A DNA stretch of 64,000 nucleotides from assembly GCF_024158125.1 (NCBI RefSeq), contig NZ_JAMZFT010000001.1, positions 930,001 to 994,000 of the forward strand, written 5' to 3'. How positions within the stretch are numbered: the stretch's first letter is position 1; every line of letters starts with the position of its first letter. Below, one piece after another: positions 13,034 to 22,356 of the stretch. This stretch comes from Futiania mangrovi. GTDB lineage: Bacteria > Pseudomonadota > Alphaproteobacteria > Futianiales > Futianiaceae. Position numbers and translations under genes: made by a program. The notes beneath the pieces were generated by a model, which searched no databases, was not told where the DNA came from, and worked only from the letters and a program-made list of their open reading frames with translations.

Positions 13034-13388
13034 GCTGTCCCCCGAAACTTGGCGTCTGGACGCACGTCCCCCGTGCTTCGGAAATCCCACTTTTTCCGAT
13101 GCGGCAGACAGCTACGCCCGATTGTTTGAACGCGTGCCGGGACCGAAGCCGCCGGCGACCCCCAGAGAATGCGCAAGCCCGGCGGCAGGCGCAATAGATT
13201 TTGTGGGCTTGACACCCCTAAACACCACATGTCGGCGCAAAGGGTGAATCATGTGGATAAGATTCGGAACGCCGCGCCGCTTCTGGGAGAGGGGCTGGGG
13301 GTAGTGCGGGAAGGCTTGCTTAACCCTTTCGATCTAGCGTCGTTTTCCGGCGTTCGAAGAGGGAGCCGGGCGAACCGGAACCGATGAA
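13034..13388. other. Divergent intergenic region between nrdJ and a response regulator
   Basis: This 355-base stretch has no credible gene. It holds the divergent promoters of nrdJ (leftward) and the CheY-like gene (rightward). Features seen: a perfect DnaA box, an isolated TTGACA at 13209-13214 with no matching -10, an imperfect GACA...TGTC inverted repeat around 13211-13234, and a lone TTAACC at 13320-13325 that could be a CtrA half-site. No NrdR box (ACACWATATATWGTGT) and no B12 riboswitch were recognised. Confidence 0.6.
13252..13260 (-). promoter_or_regulatory. Perfect DnaA box upstream of nrdJ
   Basis: On the minus strand the sequence is TTATCCACA, an exact match to the strict DnaA box TTATNCACA. 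It lies about 220 bases upstream of the nrdJ start. In E. coli, DnaA binding upstream of nrdAB ties nucleotide supply to replication, so a role here is plausible. A single 9-mer can occur by chance, although it is AT-rich for this genome. Confidence 0.5.
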
Positions 13389-13877
13389 ATGTCGCAGGCC
13401 CCGCTTGCAGGAAGAAACCTGAGCGTCCTGGTTGTCGAAGATCAGGAGATGATGCGGCGTCTCCTTTCGGACATGCTGCTTCTGCTGGGGGTGGAGGACG
13501 TGCACGAGGCGGCAGACGGGCGCGAGGCGCTCGACATTGTCGCCGCACGCCCGTTCGACGCGATCGTGACGGATCTGACGATGGCCCCGGTCGACGGGCT
13601 GGCCTTCCTGCGAACCCTGCGCCACGCCCGTTTCGGGGAGCGTGCCGTCTGTCCCGTCGTGATGGTCACGGGACACGCAAGTCCCAGGTCGGTGATGGCG
13701 GCGCGCGCTCTCGGCTGCGCGCAGTTCCTCGCCAAGCCGGTCACGCGGGAGGATCTTGGCAAGCGCCTGCGCCGCGCCATCGACGCGCCCGTCCGCTTCG
13801 TCCTGGAAGGCGAGATGTACCGCCCCGTGCTTCCCGCCGAGCAGACCGACGACGGCGGCGTGTGGATGGTGGGCTGA
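13389..13877 (+). CDS. CheY-like response regulator receiver protein
   Basis: A 162-residue protein with one receiver domain and no recognisable output domain. The acidic pair E17/D18 (VVEDQE), phospho-acceptor D62 (IVTDLTM), T94 (MVTGHA) and K116 (LAKPVT) are all present, so it should be phosphorylatable by a histidine kinase. About 35 residues after the receiver domain are rich in Glu/Pro and end in GGVWMVG, with no motif I know. No kinase gene is adjacent, so it is an orphan regulator here. It is divergent from nrdJ. Confidence 0.88.
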   Translation: MSQAPLAGRNLSVLVVEDQEMMRRLLSDMLLLLGVEDVHEAADGREALDIVAARPFDAIVTDLTMAPVDGLAFLRTLRHARFGERAVCPVVMVTGHASPRSVMAARALGCAQFLAKPVTREDLGKRLRRAIDAPVRFVLEGEMYRPVLPAEQTDDGGVWMVG

Positions 13878-13980
13878 TCGGCGCGGTGCCGCGGCGGGTT
13901 GTGTTTGCCGGCTCGCGCACTGGCTGCTACATAGACCGCGGGCGGCCGCCTGGGGCCGAAGCATCCGACGCGGGCATGAC

Positions 13981-14361
13981 ATGAAGCTTCTGAAGCAGAT
14001 CTTCACCTGGTGGAACGGTCAGACCATCGGCACGGCGCTCTATACGTGGCGGAAGGGCGTGCGCGTGGGCGAGGATGGCGCGGGCAACGTCTATTACCGC
14101 AGCCGGGAGGGTGACCGGCGCTGGGTCATCTACAATGGCGAGGCGGAAGCCTCGCGCGTGCCGCCGGACTGGCACGCCTGGCTGCACCACACGGTGAAGG
14201 AGCCGCCGACCGTGGCGCCGCTTCCCGCAAAGGCCTGGGAGAAGCCGCACGTGCCGAACCCGACGGGCACGGAGGGTGCCTACTTCCCGCCCGGTTCGCT
14301 GGCGCGTGGCGGCAATCTCGCCCGGCCTGCACCCGATTACGAAGCCTGGCAGCCCGAGTAA
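13981..14361 (+). CDS. NADH:ubiquinone oxidoreductase subunit NDUFA12
   Basis: A 126-residue homologue of the mitochondrial complex I accessory subunit NDUFA12 (B17.2), found in bacteria mainly in Alphaproteobacteria. Family hallmarks are [20 protein letters not shown] near the start, [16 protein letters not shown], and [16 protein letters not shown], followed by a Pro-rich tail. It is a peripheral subunit of respiratory complex I. The ATG at 13981 gives the normal length; the same frame is open further upstream but without homology. It heads a rightward group with mlaD and DUF2155, an arrangement often seen in this class and separate from the nuo operon. Confidence 0.94.
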   Translation: MKLLKQIFTWWNGQTIGTALYTWRKGVRVGEDGAGNVYYRSREGDRRWVIYNGEAEASRVPPDWHAWLHHTVKEPPTVAPLPAKAWEKPHVPNPTGTEGAYFPPGSLARGGNLARPAPDYEAWQPE

Positions 14362-14402
14362 GCGGCGGAGATCGGCCGAAGCCCCGGAGGTAAAGACGCG
14401 GC

Positions 14403-14867
14403 ATGCGCGAGAAACTGCTCGAGACGCTGATCGGCGCGCTTGTTCTCGTCGTGGCGGGCGGCTTCTTCATTTATGCCTATTCACGGGCCGATACCGAGGT
14501 TTCCGGCGGCTATGCGCTGGTGGCGAACTTCGACCGGGCCGACGGGCTGACGCGCGGCACTGACGTGCGCCTGTCGGGAATCAAGATCGGCCAGGTGATC
14601 GATCAGGCTCTCGACCGTCAGACCTATTTTGCGAAGGTGACAGTGTCGATCGACCCGACGGTCGAAATCCCGGCCGATTCCTCGATCCGCGTGGCGAGCG
14701 AGGGGCTGCTGGGCGGTGCCTATCTGTCGATCGAGCCGGGTGCATCCGACGACATGATGAAGGCGGGCGACGAATTCCTGCACACGCAGGGCGCGGTGGA
14801 CCTCGTCGGCCTTCTCGGGCAGGCGGTGTTCAGCGCCGGTGGCGGCAAGCAGGAGGACGGACAATGA
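14403..14867 (+). CDS. mlaD: Outer-membrane lipid asymmetry maintenance protein MlaD
   Basis: A 154-residue MCE-family protein: one N-terminal membrane helix (about residues 7-26, LIGALVLVVAGGFFIYAY) followed by a single MCE domain with NFDRADGLTRGTDVRLSGIK and IRVASEGLLGGAYLSIEPG. This matches MlaD, the periplasm-facing substrate-binding hexamer of the Mla phospholipid ABC transporter. The partners mlaE, mlaF and mlaC are not in this window, so the gene is detached from its complex. Its stop overlaps the next start (ATGA). Confidence 0.92.
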   Translation: MREKLLETLIGALVLVVAGGFFIYAYSRADTEVSGGYALVANFDRADGLTRGTDVRLSGIKIGQVIDQALDRQTYFAKVTVSIDPTVEIPADSSIRVASEGLLGGAYLSIEPGASDDMMKAGDEFLHTQGAVDLVGLLGQAVFSAGGGKQEDGQ

Positions 14868-15616
14868 GCGGTGCAATGGCGTGGTCGGCAGAGGATTATG
14901 CGGCGAACGCCCGCTTCGTTTCCGATCTCGCGGCACCGCTGGTGGACCTGCTCGACCCGAAGGCGGAGGAGCGTATCCTCGACATCGGGTGCGGCGATGG
15001 CGTTCTGACCCAGAAGATCGTGGCGCGCGGGGCCGAGGTGCTGGGCCTCGACGCAAGCCCCGACATGGTCTCGGCCACCCGTGCGCTGGGCATCCCTGCC
15101 GAGATCGGCAACGCGATGAAGCTGACCTTCGAGGGAGAGTTCGACGCGGTCTTCAGCAATGCCGCGCTGCACTGGATGCCGGATGCGCGCGCCGTGGTGC
15201 GGGGCGTGCACCGCGCGCTGAAGCCCGGCGGGCGCTTCGTGGGGGAGTTCGGCGGGAAGGGCAATGTCGCGGCGATCGAGACGGCGATCCGCGCGATCCT
15301 GAAGGTGCGCGGCCTGGACAAGGGCATCCCGAATCCCTGGTATTTTCCCACGCCGGAGGAGTATGGCGAGCTTCTTGCCGAGGAAGGTTTCACCGTGCGG
15401 GAGATCGCGCTGGTCCCGCGGCCGACACCGGTGGTGGCAGGCATGGCGCGCTGGCTCGACACCCTGGCGGCGCCGCTGTTGAGCGGGCTCGACGCGGAAC
15501 AAAGGGCAGCGGTGCGCGACGAGGCGGTGGAGCTTCTGGCCCCGGCCTTGCGGGACAGCAAGGGTCAGTGGCGTGCGGACTATGTGCGGCTGAGGTTCCA
15601 TGCGGCACGCGGGTAA
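14864..15616 (+). CDS. Class I SAM-dependent methyltransferase (trans-aconitate methyltransferase-like)
   Basis: A 250-residue Rossmann methyltransferase. Motif I is ILDIGCGDGVLT near residues 42-53, then LGLDASPDMV, then FDAVFSNAALHWMPD and LKPGGRFVGEFGGKGN, the last two typical of the Tam/BioC-like group. Substrate cannot be read from sequence; trans-aconitate or another small carboxylic acid is a guess from similarity. It starts in an ATGA overlap with mlaD and its 3' end overlaps the start of the DUF2155 gene by 17 bases, so the three genes are tightly coupled. Confidence 0.85.
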   Translation: MSGAMAWSAEDYAANARFVSDLAAPLVDLLDPKAEERILDIGCGDGVLTQKIVARGAEVLGLDASPDMVSATRALGIPAEIGNAMKLTFEGEFDAVFSNAALHWMPDARAVVRGVHRALKPGGRFVGEFGGKGNVAAIETAIRAILKVRGLDKGIPNPWYFPTPEEYGELLAEEGFTVREIALVPRPTPVVAGMARWLDTLAAPLLSGLDAEQRAAVRDEAVELLAPALRDSKGQWRADYVRLRFHAARG

Positions 15617-15937
15617 GCGGCGCCGGTTCGGTCTGCTGGCGGCCGGCGTGCTGATGCTCGCCGCGGGCGGGGCAGGGGCGGCGGAGGCGACGTCGGCCAC
15701 GCTGCGGGCCCTCGACAAGGTCACGACGCGCATTACCGACATCGACCTGAAGGTGGGCGAGACCGCCACCTTCGGCGCGCTGACGATCCGGCTGGAGCGG
15801 TGCGTCGTCGCGGAGGGCGAGGGCGCCAAGGCACGCCTCGCCATCGACTACCGGACCGCACAGGGCGAGACGAAGCGGGTTTTCGACGGCTGGATGTTCA
15901 GCGAGATGCCGGCCCTCAACCCGCTCGAGCACCCGAC

Positions 15938-16593
<656 letters not shown>

Positions 16594-16597
<4 letters not shown>

Positions 16598-17964
16598 CCC
16601 TTGGTGTCCGTCTCCGGCGCTTTCGGCTCGTCGGAAAGATGGCGCTCCAGCCACTTGATGTCGTAGTCGCCGTTCATGAAGTCCGGGTTCTCGATCAGGT
16701 CCTGAAACAGGGGAATGGTGGTGCTGACACCGCCGATCACGAACTCCCCCAGCGCCCGCCGCAGCCGCATCAGGCACTCGTTGCGGGTGTTGCCGTGCAC
16801 GATCAGCTTGCCGATCAGGCTGTCGTAATAAGGCGGGATGCGATAGCCGGAGTAGATGGCCGAGTCGAGCCGCACGCCCAGTCCGCCCGGTGCGTGGAAG
16901 TCGGTAATGGTGCCGGGCGAGGGCCGGAAGGTCCGCGGGTCCTCCGCGTTGATCCGACATTCGATCGCATGTCCGGAGAAGCTCACGTCCTCCTGCCTGA
17001 ACGAGAGCGGCAGCCCGGCGGCAATGCGGATCTGCTCGCGCACGAGGTCGATGCGGGTGATCGCCTCGGTCACCGGGTGCTCGACCTGGAGGCGGGTGTT
17101 CATCTCGATGAAGTAGAATTCCCCATCCTCGTACAGGAACTCTACGGTGCCGACGCCGAGATAGCCGAGCTTGCGGATCGCGTCCGCGACGATGCCGCCG
17201 ATGCGCGCGCGGTCCGTTTCGTTCAGCGCGGGCGAGGGCGCTTCCTCCAGCACCTTCTGGTGGCGGCGCTGCAGGGAGCAGTCGCGCTCCCCCAGGTGGA
17301 CGGAGTTTCCGAAGCCATCGGCGATCACCTGGATCTCGATGTGGCGCGGATTGGCGAGATATTTCTCGATATAGACGGCGTCGTCGCCGAACGCGGCCTT
17401 CGCCTCGGCACGCGCGGTGCGGATGACGGACTTCAGTTCCGCCTCGTCGCGGGCGACCTTCATGCCGCGCCCGCCGCCGCCGGCAGCAGCCTTGACGATC
17501 ACGGGATAACCGATGACGCGGGACGCCTCGACCGCCTGCTCTTCCGTCGTCACCGGCCCGTCGGAGCCCGGGACGACGGGGATGCCGAGGTCGCGGGCTG
17601 CCTGTTTCGCGGCGATCTTGTCGCCCATGAGGCGGATGTGCTCCGCCCGCGGCCCGATGAAGGTGAGCCCGTGCGCGGTCACGATGTCGGCGAAGCGCGC
17701 GTTCTCCGACAGGAAGCCGTAGCCGGGATGAATGGCTTCCGCGCCCGTCACGTCGCATGCCGCGAGGATGCTCGGGATGTTCAGATAGCTCTCGGCGGCC
17801 GAGGGCGGCCCGATACATACGCTCTCGTCGGCGAGGCGGACGTGCATGGCGTCCGCGTCGGCCGTGGAATGCACGGCGACCGTGCGGATACCCATCTCCT
17901 TGCAGGCGCGATGGATCCGCAGGGCGATCTCGCCACGATTTGCGATCAGAACCTTCTCGAACAT
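16594..17964 (-). CDS. accC: Acetyl-CoA carboxylase, biotin carboxylase subunit
   Basis: A 456-residue ATP-grasp enzyme that carboxylates the biotin on AccB, the first half of acetyl-CoA carboxylase at the entry to fatty-acid synthesis. It opens with the invariant [33 protein letters not shown] and the glycine-rich ATP loop [12 protein letters not shown] follow, with [14 protein letters not shown] in the active site and ECRINAEDP. Length matches the family (about 450). It lies 21 bases after accB and overlaps aat by four bases, so it is in the middle of a four-gene operon. Confidence 0.97.
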
Positions 17965-17985
17965 GCCGTGTCCGCGCGCCCCCGC

Positions 17986-18429
17986 CTATTCGAGGACGAG
18001 CAGAGGCTCGCCGTACTCGACGGGTTCACCGTCGGCGACGAGGATCTGCTTCACGCGACCGCCGCGCGGTGCGGCGATCGGGTTCATGACCTTCATCGCC
18101 TCGACGATGAAGAGGGTCTGGCCTTCCTGCACCTGGTCGCCGACCTGGACGAAGGCCGCTGCACCGGGCTCCGGCGCGACATAGACAGTGCCCACCATCG
18201 GAGAGATCACCGTCTTTGCGGGATCGTGCACCGCCGCGGGGGCCACCGCCTCCGCCGCCGGGGCGGGCGCAGCAAGCGGGGCCGGCGCCGCCATCGCGAC
18301 CGTACCGCCGGCGCGGGAGACGCGCACGCGGGTTCCGTCCTGCTCCACCTCGATCTCGGTCAGCTTCGTCTCGTCGAGGAGGGCGGCAAGCTGCCGGATG
18401 AGATCCTGGTCGATGGTGCCCTTCGCCAT
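17986..18429 (-). CDS. accB: Acetyl-CoA carboxylase biotin carboxyl carrier protein
   Basis: A 147-residue BCCP. Residues 1-40 form a helical N-terminal domain, followed by a flexible Ala/Pro linker (about 44-68), then the biotinyl domain with VEAMKVMN carrying the biotin-accepting lysine K113. [15 protein letters not shown] is the usual thumb region of bacterial BCCP. A good ribosome site (AGAAGGA) precedes the ATG. It sits between aroQ (20-base gap) and accC (21-base gap). Confidence 0.97.
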   Translation of the reverse strand: MAKGTIDQDLIRQLAALLDETKLTEIEVEQDGTRVRVSRAGGTVAMAAPAPLAAPAPAAEAVAPAAVHDPAKTVISPMVGTVYVAPEPGAAAFVQVGDQVQEGQTLFIVEAMKVMNPIAAPRGGRVKQILVADGEPVEYGEPLLVLE

Positions 18430-18449
18430 GTCGGTCCTTCTGATTCTGC

Positions 18450-18899
18450 TCAGGATGAGCCGCGGTCGAGATGAGCGGCCAGCGCCTGCAGCGCAAGCCG
18501 GTAGCCAAGCGGGCCGAGGCCCATGATGACGCCCAGCGCGACCGGGCTGACATGCGATACGTGCCGGAAGCTCTCCCGCGCGGCGGTGTTGGACAGATGC
18601 ACCTCTATCACGGGCTTGCCGCAGGCGCGGATCGCGTCGTGGATCGCAATCGAGGTATGCGTGTAGGCGCCGGCATTGAGGACGATCCCGTCGAAGGCGT
18701 CCAGCGCCTCCTGGATCCAGCCGACGATCTCCCCCTCGGCGTTGGATTGCCGGCAGGTCACCTCGATGTCCAGCGTACGCGCCGCCGCCGCCAGGTCCGT
18801 GTCGATCCCGGCGAGCGTCTGCGACCCGTAGATGCCCGGCTCACGCCTACCGAGCATGTTCAGGTTCGGACCGTGGATGACGAGGATGCGGTGGGTCAT
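18450..18899 (-). CDS. aroQ: Type II 3-dehydroquinate dehydratase
   Basis: A 149-residue dodecameric-type dehydroquinase, third step of the shikimate pathway. Motifs: [21 protein letters not shown] with the active-site Tyr near residue 24 and the flexible-lid Arg, [30 protein letters not shown], and the substrate-binding HLSN with a following Arg-containing loop. It is the first gene of the aroQ-accB-accC-aat operon, a linkage found widely. No clear ribosome site precedes the ATG; the leader predicted from the promoter is only about 26 bases. Confidence 0.95.
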   Translation of the reverse strand: MTHRILVIHGPNLNMLGRREPGIYGSQTLAGIDTDLAAAARTLDIEVTCRQSNAEGEIVGWIQEALDAFDGIVLNAGAYTHTSIAIHDAIRACGKPVIEVHLSNTAARESFRHVSHVSPVALGVIMGLGPLGYRLALQALAAHLDRGSS

Positions 18900-18931
18900 G
18901 AAGACTCAGGTGCAAGATGCCAATGCGCCCC

Positions 18932-18960
18932 TATATATCGGTTCACCGGCTGCGCGCCAA
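18932..18960 (-). promoter_or_regulatory. Candidate promoter of the aroQ-accB-accC-aat operon
   Basis: Minus strand: TTGGCG (-35, 18960-18955), a 17-base spacer, and TATATA (-10, 18937-18932). Transcription would start near 18925, about 26 bases ahead of the aroQ ATG. The AT-rich hexamer stands out from its GC-rich surroundings. Confidence 0.5.
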
Positions 18961-18981
18961 ACCACAATCGGCCTGCAGCCC

Positions 18982-19010
18982 TTGACATGCGGCCCGGATC
19001 GTCGTCTGCA
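18982..19010 (+). promoter_or_regulatory. Candidate promoter of the thiS-thiG fusion gene
   Basis: A perfect -35 TTGACA at 18982-18987 is followed after 17 bases by TCTGCA, a weak -10. It lies about 50 bases before the ATG. No TPP riboswitch (thi-box) could be recognised between it and the start; the remaining leader is too short to hold one. Confidence 0.3.
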
Positions 19011-19058
19011 CGGCAAAAGCCTGCGCCGGACGCGGCACCGGGGATCGGAGACGGAAGA

Positions 19059-20045
19059 ATGCAAGTCACGCTGAACGGCGAATCAAAGACCCTCGACACT
19101 CCCGTGACGGTTTCCGAACTGTTGCGGCAGTTCGCGCTGGACCCGGCCAAGGTCGCGGTGGAGCGGAATCTGGAGATCGTGCCGCGCTCGACCTATGACA
19201 CGGTGCGCCTGGCTGACGGCGACCGGCTGGAGATCGTGCACTTCATCGGCGGAGGCGACCATGCGGAGACGGGCGCCGAGGACACCTGGACCGTCGCGGG
19301 ACGCACCTTCCGCTCCCGCCTGATCATCGGGACGGGCAAGTACAAGGATTACGCGACGAATGCCCGCGCGCTGGAGGCGTCGGGGGCGGAAATCGTCACC
19401 GTGGCCGTGCGCCGGGTGAACCTTTCCGACCCGTCCCAGCCTATGCTCGCGGACTTCATCGATCCGAAGAAGGTGACGTACCTGCCCAACACGGCGGGTT
19501 GCTTCACGGGCGAGGACGCGGTGCGCACGCTGCGGCTCGCACGCGAGGCCGGGGGCTGGAACCTGGTGAAGCTCGAGGTGCTGTCCGACCCCAAGCATCT
19601 CTACCCGGACATGGAAGAGACCCTGCGGGCGGCGAAGCTGCTTCTGAAGGAGGGGTTCGAGGTGATGGTCTACTGCTCCGACGACCCGGTCTATGCGAAG
19701 AAGCTGGAGGATGCGGGCTGCTGCGCGATCATGCCGCTTGGTGCGCCCATCGGCTCGGGCCTCGGTATCCAGAACAAGGTCAACATCCGCCTCATCATCG
19801 AGCAGGCGCAGGTGCCGGTGCTGGTCGACGCGGGCGTCGGCACGGCTTCGGATGCCGCCGTGGCGATGGAGCTTGGCTGCGACGCGGTTCTGATGAACAC
19901 GGCCATCGCCGAGGCGAAGGACCCGATCCGCATGGCGCGTGCCATGAAGCACGCGGTGATCGCGGGGCGGGAGGCCTATCTCGCAGGCCGCATGCCGAAG
20001 AAACGCTACGCAGACCCGTCCTCGCCGCTTGCCGGCCTCATTTGA
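19059..20045 (+). CDS. thiSG: ThiS-ThiG fusion: sulfur carrier protein joined to thiazole synthase
   Basis: One uninterrupted 328-residue frame. Residues 1-66 are a complete ThiS ubiquitin-like fold ([46 protein letters not shown]). Residues from about 75 on are a complete Thi[20 protein letters not shown], Schiff-base lysine K171 in [22 protein letters not shown] and [18 protein letters not shown]. ThiS normally ends in a free Gly-Gly that becomes a thiocarboxylate donating sulfur to ThiG; here the glycines (64-66) run directly into DHAETGAED. Either the protein is processed or the sulfur chemistry differs. CGGAAGA precedes the ATG. No other thi synthesis genes are nearby. Similar fusions are, I believe, annotated in some bacteria. 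Confidence 0.9.
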   Translation: MQVTLNGESKTLDTPVTVSELLRQFALDPAKVAVERNLEIVPRSTYDTVRLADGDRLEIVHFIGGGDHAETGAEDTWTVAGRTFRSRLIIGTGKYKDYATNARALEASGAEIVTVAVRRVNLSDPSQPMLADFIDPKKVTYLPNTAGCFTGEDAVRTLRLAREAGGWNLVKLEVLSDPKHLYPDMEETLRAAKLLLKEGFEVMVYCSDDPVYAKKLEDAGCCAIMPLGAPIGSGLGIQNKVNIRLIIEQAQVPVLVDAGVGTASDAAVAMELGCDAVLMNTAIAEAKDPIRMARAMKHAVIAGREAYLAGRMPKKRYADPSSPLAGLI

Positions 20046-20052
20046 GGCCGGC
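20031..20052. terminator. Hairpin at the 3' end of thiSG, possible bidirectional terminator
   Basis: GCCGGCCTC (20031-20039) and GAGGCCGGC (20044-20052) form a 9-bp stem with a 4-base loop, overlapping the thiSG stop codon. A second short repeat, GGCCTCG/CGAGGCC at 20070-20085, follows. There is no convincing T tract on either strand, so termination is suggested only by position between convergent genes. Confidence 0.35.
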
Positions 20053-20090
20053 TTACAGGGCAGGTTTCGGGCCTCGTCCGAGGCCGGGTG

Positions 20091-20879
20091 TCAGCACGTG
20101 GTGCAGCCGGTACGGGCGGTTTCCACGGCCTTCCTGAGCGTGTCGAGGCCAAGCGCGCCAGGCATCAGCGCATCGCCGATGATGAACGTGGGCGTGCCGT
20201 CTATCGCCAGCCGCTGGGCCAGCGCCATGTTCGCCGCGATCGTTTCCCGCACGACGGGCGCACCCATGTCCTCGCGCAGTTTCGACATGTCCATCCCGAG
20301 GCCGCGGGCGATCTCGTAGACGGCATCCTCGGTCAAATCGCCTTCGTGTTCCAGGAGGGCGTCGTGGAACTCGGCATAGAGGCCCTGCTCGCGCGAGGCG
20401 ATCGCCGCCTGGGTCGCGATCACCGAATTGGGCCCCAGGATCGGGAATTCCTTCAGCACGACGCGCACGTTCGGGTCGCTTTCGATCAGCGCCTTCACGG
20501 TCGGATGCGCCTGCTTGCAATAGCCGCAGCGGTAGTCGAAGAACTCCACCACCGTCACGTCGCCGTCCGGGTTGCCGAGCACGAGCGAGCGGCCGTCGTC
20601 GACCAGTTCATCCCGGCTGCTGGCCAGCATGTCCCGCGTCCGGGCTTCGCGCTGCGCCTGCTGGCGTGCTTCGAGGTTCTGGAACACGCGGACCATGAGC
20701 TCGGGGTTTTCGAGAAGGTAACGCTCGATGATCGTCTCGACTGCCTGCGTCTCGGCGGCCGAGAGAGGGGCGACGGCTTCTCCCGCCTGCACAGGGCGCA
20801 CTGCAAGCGTCGCGGCGAACAGTGCCAGCGCGCACAGGGCGATGCGAAGGATGGGGGCGAGGCGGAAACTCTGGGACAT
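20091..20879 (-). CDS. DsbA family thiol:disulfide protein (Com1/ScsC-like), periplasmic
   Basis: A 262-residue exported thioredoxin-fold protein. A signal peptide covers about residues 1-32 (core ILRIALCALALFAATLAV, ending VQAGEA). An N-terminal helical extension with IIERYLLENPELMVRVFQ is typical of the Com1/ScsC group. The DsbA domain has the redox pair C118/C121 (CGYC) and the cis-proline GTPTF. Two further cysteines close the protein (GCTTC). It probably oxidises or isomerises periplasmic disulfides. ATG 20879 was chosen for its GAGGA ribosome site; an ATG nine bases earlier directly abuts that site. It starts 17 bases after the M48 protease gene. Confidence 0.88.
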   Translation of the reverse strand: MSQSFRLAPILRIALCALALFAATLAVRPVQAGEAVAPLSAAETQAVETIIERYLLENPELMVRVFQNLEARQQAQREARTRDMLASSRDELVDDGRSLVLGNPDGDVTVVEFFDYRCGYCKQAHPTVKALIESDPNVRVVLKEFPILGPNSVIATQAAIASREQGLYAEFHDALLEHEGDLTEDAVYEIARGLGMDMSKLREDMGAPVVRETIAANMALAQRLAIDGTPTFIIGDALMPGALGLDTLRKAVETARTGCTTC

Positions 20880-20896
20880 TGGACGCATTCCTCGGT

Positions 20897-22279
20897 TCAA
20901 CGGTTTCGGCCGGCCGGATCCTCCGGCGCGACCATGGACTCGATATCGGCTGCGCGCAGCCATGCGGGCGAACCGTTGGGCAGCCCGCGCATGGCGCGCG
21001 CCGCCTGCATTTTCGCTTCGGCGATCTTGTTCTCGCGCACCAGCCGCTCCGCGGTGGCAAGCTGGGCGCGCGCGGTGTCGCCGATCCGGTCGTAGCCATT
21101 GGCGAGCGTGCGCCAGGCGGGCGTGTAATCGGGGTTGACGCGCAAGGCGGCTTCCAGCACTTGCAACCCCTCCTGGACCTGCGGGCGATCCTCGGTGCGG
21201 ATCAGGGCCTGGCCGAGGGCGATGCGGATCAGCTGGGCGTCCGGCGCGCGTTCGGCTGCGGCGCGGTAAGCCTCGACGGCGTCCTGTACCTTGCCCCGCT
21301 CCAGCAGCATCTGGCCCTTCAGTTCGTGGAAATAGGGATCGGCGGGCGCCTGCGCGATCAGGCTGCCGATCTCGCGGTCCGCGGCGTCATAGTCAGCCGT
21401 GCGGTGATAGGCGACGGCGCGGGCATAGCGGGCCGGGATCGAATTGTCGCCCTGCGGATAGCGGTTCAACGCCACCTGGGGCGATTCGAGGAAACCGGTG
21501 ATCTTTGCCCGCATCCTGTCATGGCGCAGTTGCAGGGCGGCCGCCGCGGAGGGCAAGGCGGGGGTGGCGCGCGTGCGCATCTCTTCGGCGCGGCGTTCGA
21601 GCAGCGCGATCCGCTCCCGCGAGAGAGGGTGGGTGAGCGCGTAGGAGTTCTCCAGCGTGCGGCCCAGCACGTTCTGGTCGGCCAGCGTCTGCAGCAGCGC
21701 GATCAGCCCGTCGAGCGGCACGTTCGCCGCCTCGAGGTAATTCGCTGCAGCCTGGTCGGCGGATGCCTCCTGCGTGCGGGAATATCGCAGGAACTGGCCG
21801 ACGCCGAACTGCTGGCCGGCGCTCATGATGCCGGCAGCGGCCGGTCCCGCACCTGCGGCAGCCGCAGCCGCGCCAAGGATCGCCGTCAGGATCATCGGCA
21901 CCGTCGCCTGTGCCGCGGCACTGCGGATGCGCGAGACATGGCCCGCGGTGATGTGCCCGGTCTCATGTGCGATCACGCCGATGACCTGGTCAGGCGTGTC
22001 CGCGGCGCGCAGCAAACCTGTGTGGATGTAGACGGTCTGTCCGCCCATCACGAAGGCGTTGATGCTGTTGTCGCCCAGAAGCACGACCTCTGCACCCGTG
22101 CCGGAGAGTCCGGCTGCCGCAAAGATCGGATCGGCATAGTCGGCGACGAGCGCCTCGATCTCGGCGTCGCGGATAACCGTCTGCGCCTGCGCGGGCAGGG
22201 CGGCGACGATGCCTGCGAACATTGCCGCGACGCCAAGCACGCGGAAGGCCGGGCGAGAGAGGAGGTGCGTCAGTGCCAT
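20897..22279 (-). CDS. M48 family metalloprotease with TPR repeats (BepA-like)
   Basis: A 460-residue exported zinc protease. A signal peptide covers about residues 1-33 (ending ALPAQAQ). The peptidase domain has HETGH at 105-109 and the third ligand glutamate in RTQEASADQAA. The C-terminal half consists of TPR helices (ARAVAYHRTADYDAADREIG; FHELKGQMLLERGKVQDAVE). This is the BepA/YfgC layout, involved in outer-membrane protein quality control. The start is uncertain: ATG 22279 or ATG 22294 (five codons longer), neither with a strong ribosome site. It lies 127 bases downstream of rne and 17 bases upstream of the dsbA-like gene. Confidence 0.9.
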   Translation of the reverse strand: MALTHLLSRPAFRVLGVAAMFAGIVAALPAQAQTVIRDAEIEALVADYADPIFAAAGLSGTGAEVVLLGDNSINAFVMGGQTVYIHTGLLRAADTPDQVIGVIAHETGHITAGHVSRIRSAAAQATVPMILTAILGAAAAAAGAGPAAAGIMSAGQQFGVGQFLRYSRTQEASADQAAANYLEAANVPLDGLIALLQTLADQNVLGRTLENSYALTHPLSRERIALLERRAEEMRTRATPALPSAAAALQLRHDRMRAKITGFLESPQVALNRYPQGDNSIPARYARAVAYHRTADYDAADREIGSLIAQAPADPYFHELKGQMLLERGKVQDAVEAYRAAAERAPDAQLIRIALGQALIRTEDRPQVQEGLQVLEAALRVNPDYTPAWRTLANGYDRIGDTARAQLATAERLVRENKIAEAKMQAARAMRGLPNGSPAWLRAADIESMVAPEDPAGRNR

Positions 22280-22356
22280 GGTCCAGAAGTCCATCGCGAG
22301 AACGGCAGAAATATGGACTTTCCGGGAAACGGCAAGGGCAGGGCGCCCGCAAGGGC

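Noticed and set aside
13320-13325. TTAACC as a CtrA site for the response regulator
   Set aside because: Only a half-site; no second TTAA at the required spacing.
13034-13388. Cobalamin riboswitch or NrdR boxes upstream of nrdJ
   Set aside because: No B12-box or ACACWATATATWGTGT-like pair was recognised. The CACCCCTAAACACC stretch resembles it only loosely.
16639-18474. Long plus-strand frame opposite accC and accB
   Set aside because: Same antisense effect; no ribosome site or domain, and the minus-strand genes are unmistakable.
18900-19058. TPP riboswitch before the thiS-thiG fusion
   Set aside because: No thi-box core (CTGAGA...) could be found, and the leader from the candidate promoter is only about 45 bases.
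19240-19290. Separate internal start for ThiG at the ATG in GACCATGCGG
   Set aside because: That ATG is out of frame with ThiG and leads to an Arg/Pro-rich nonsense frame, so it cannot give a free ThiG.
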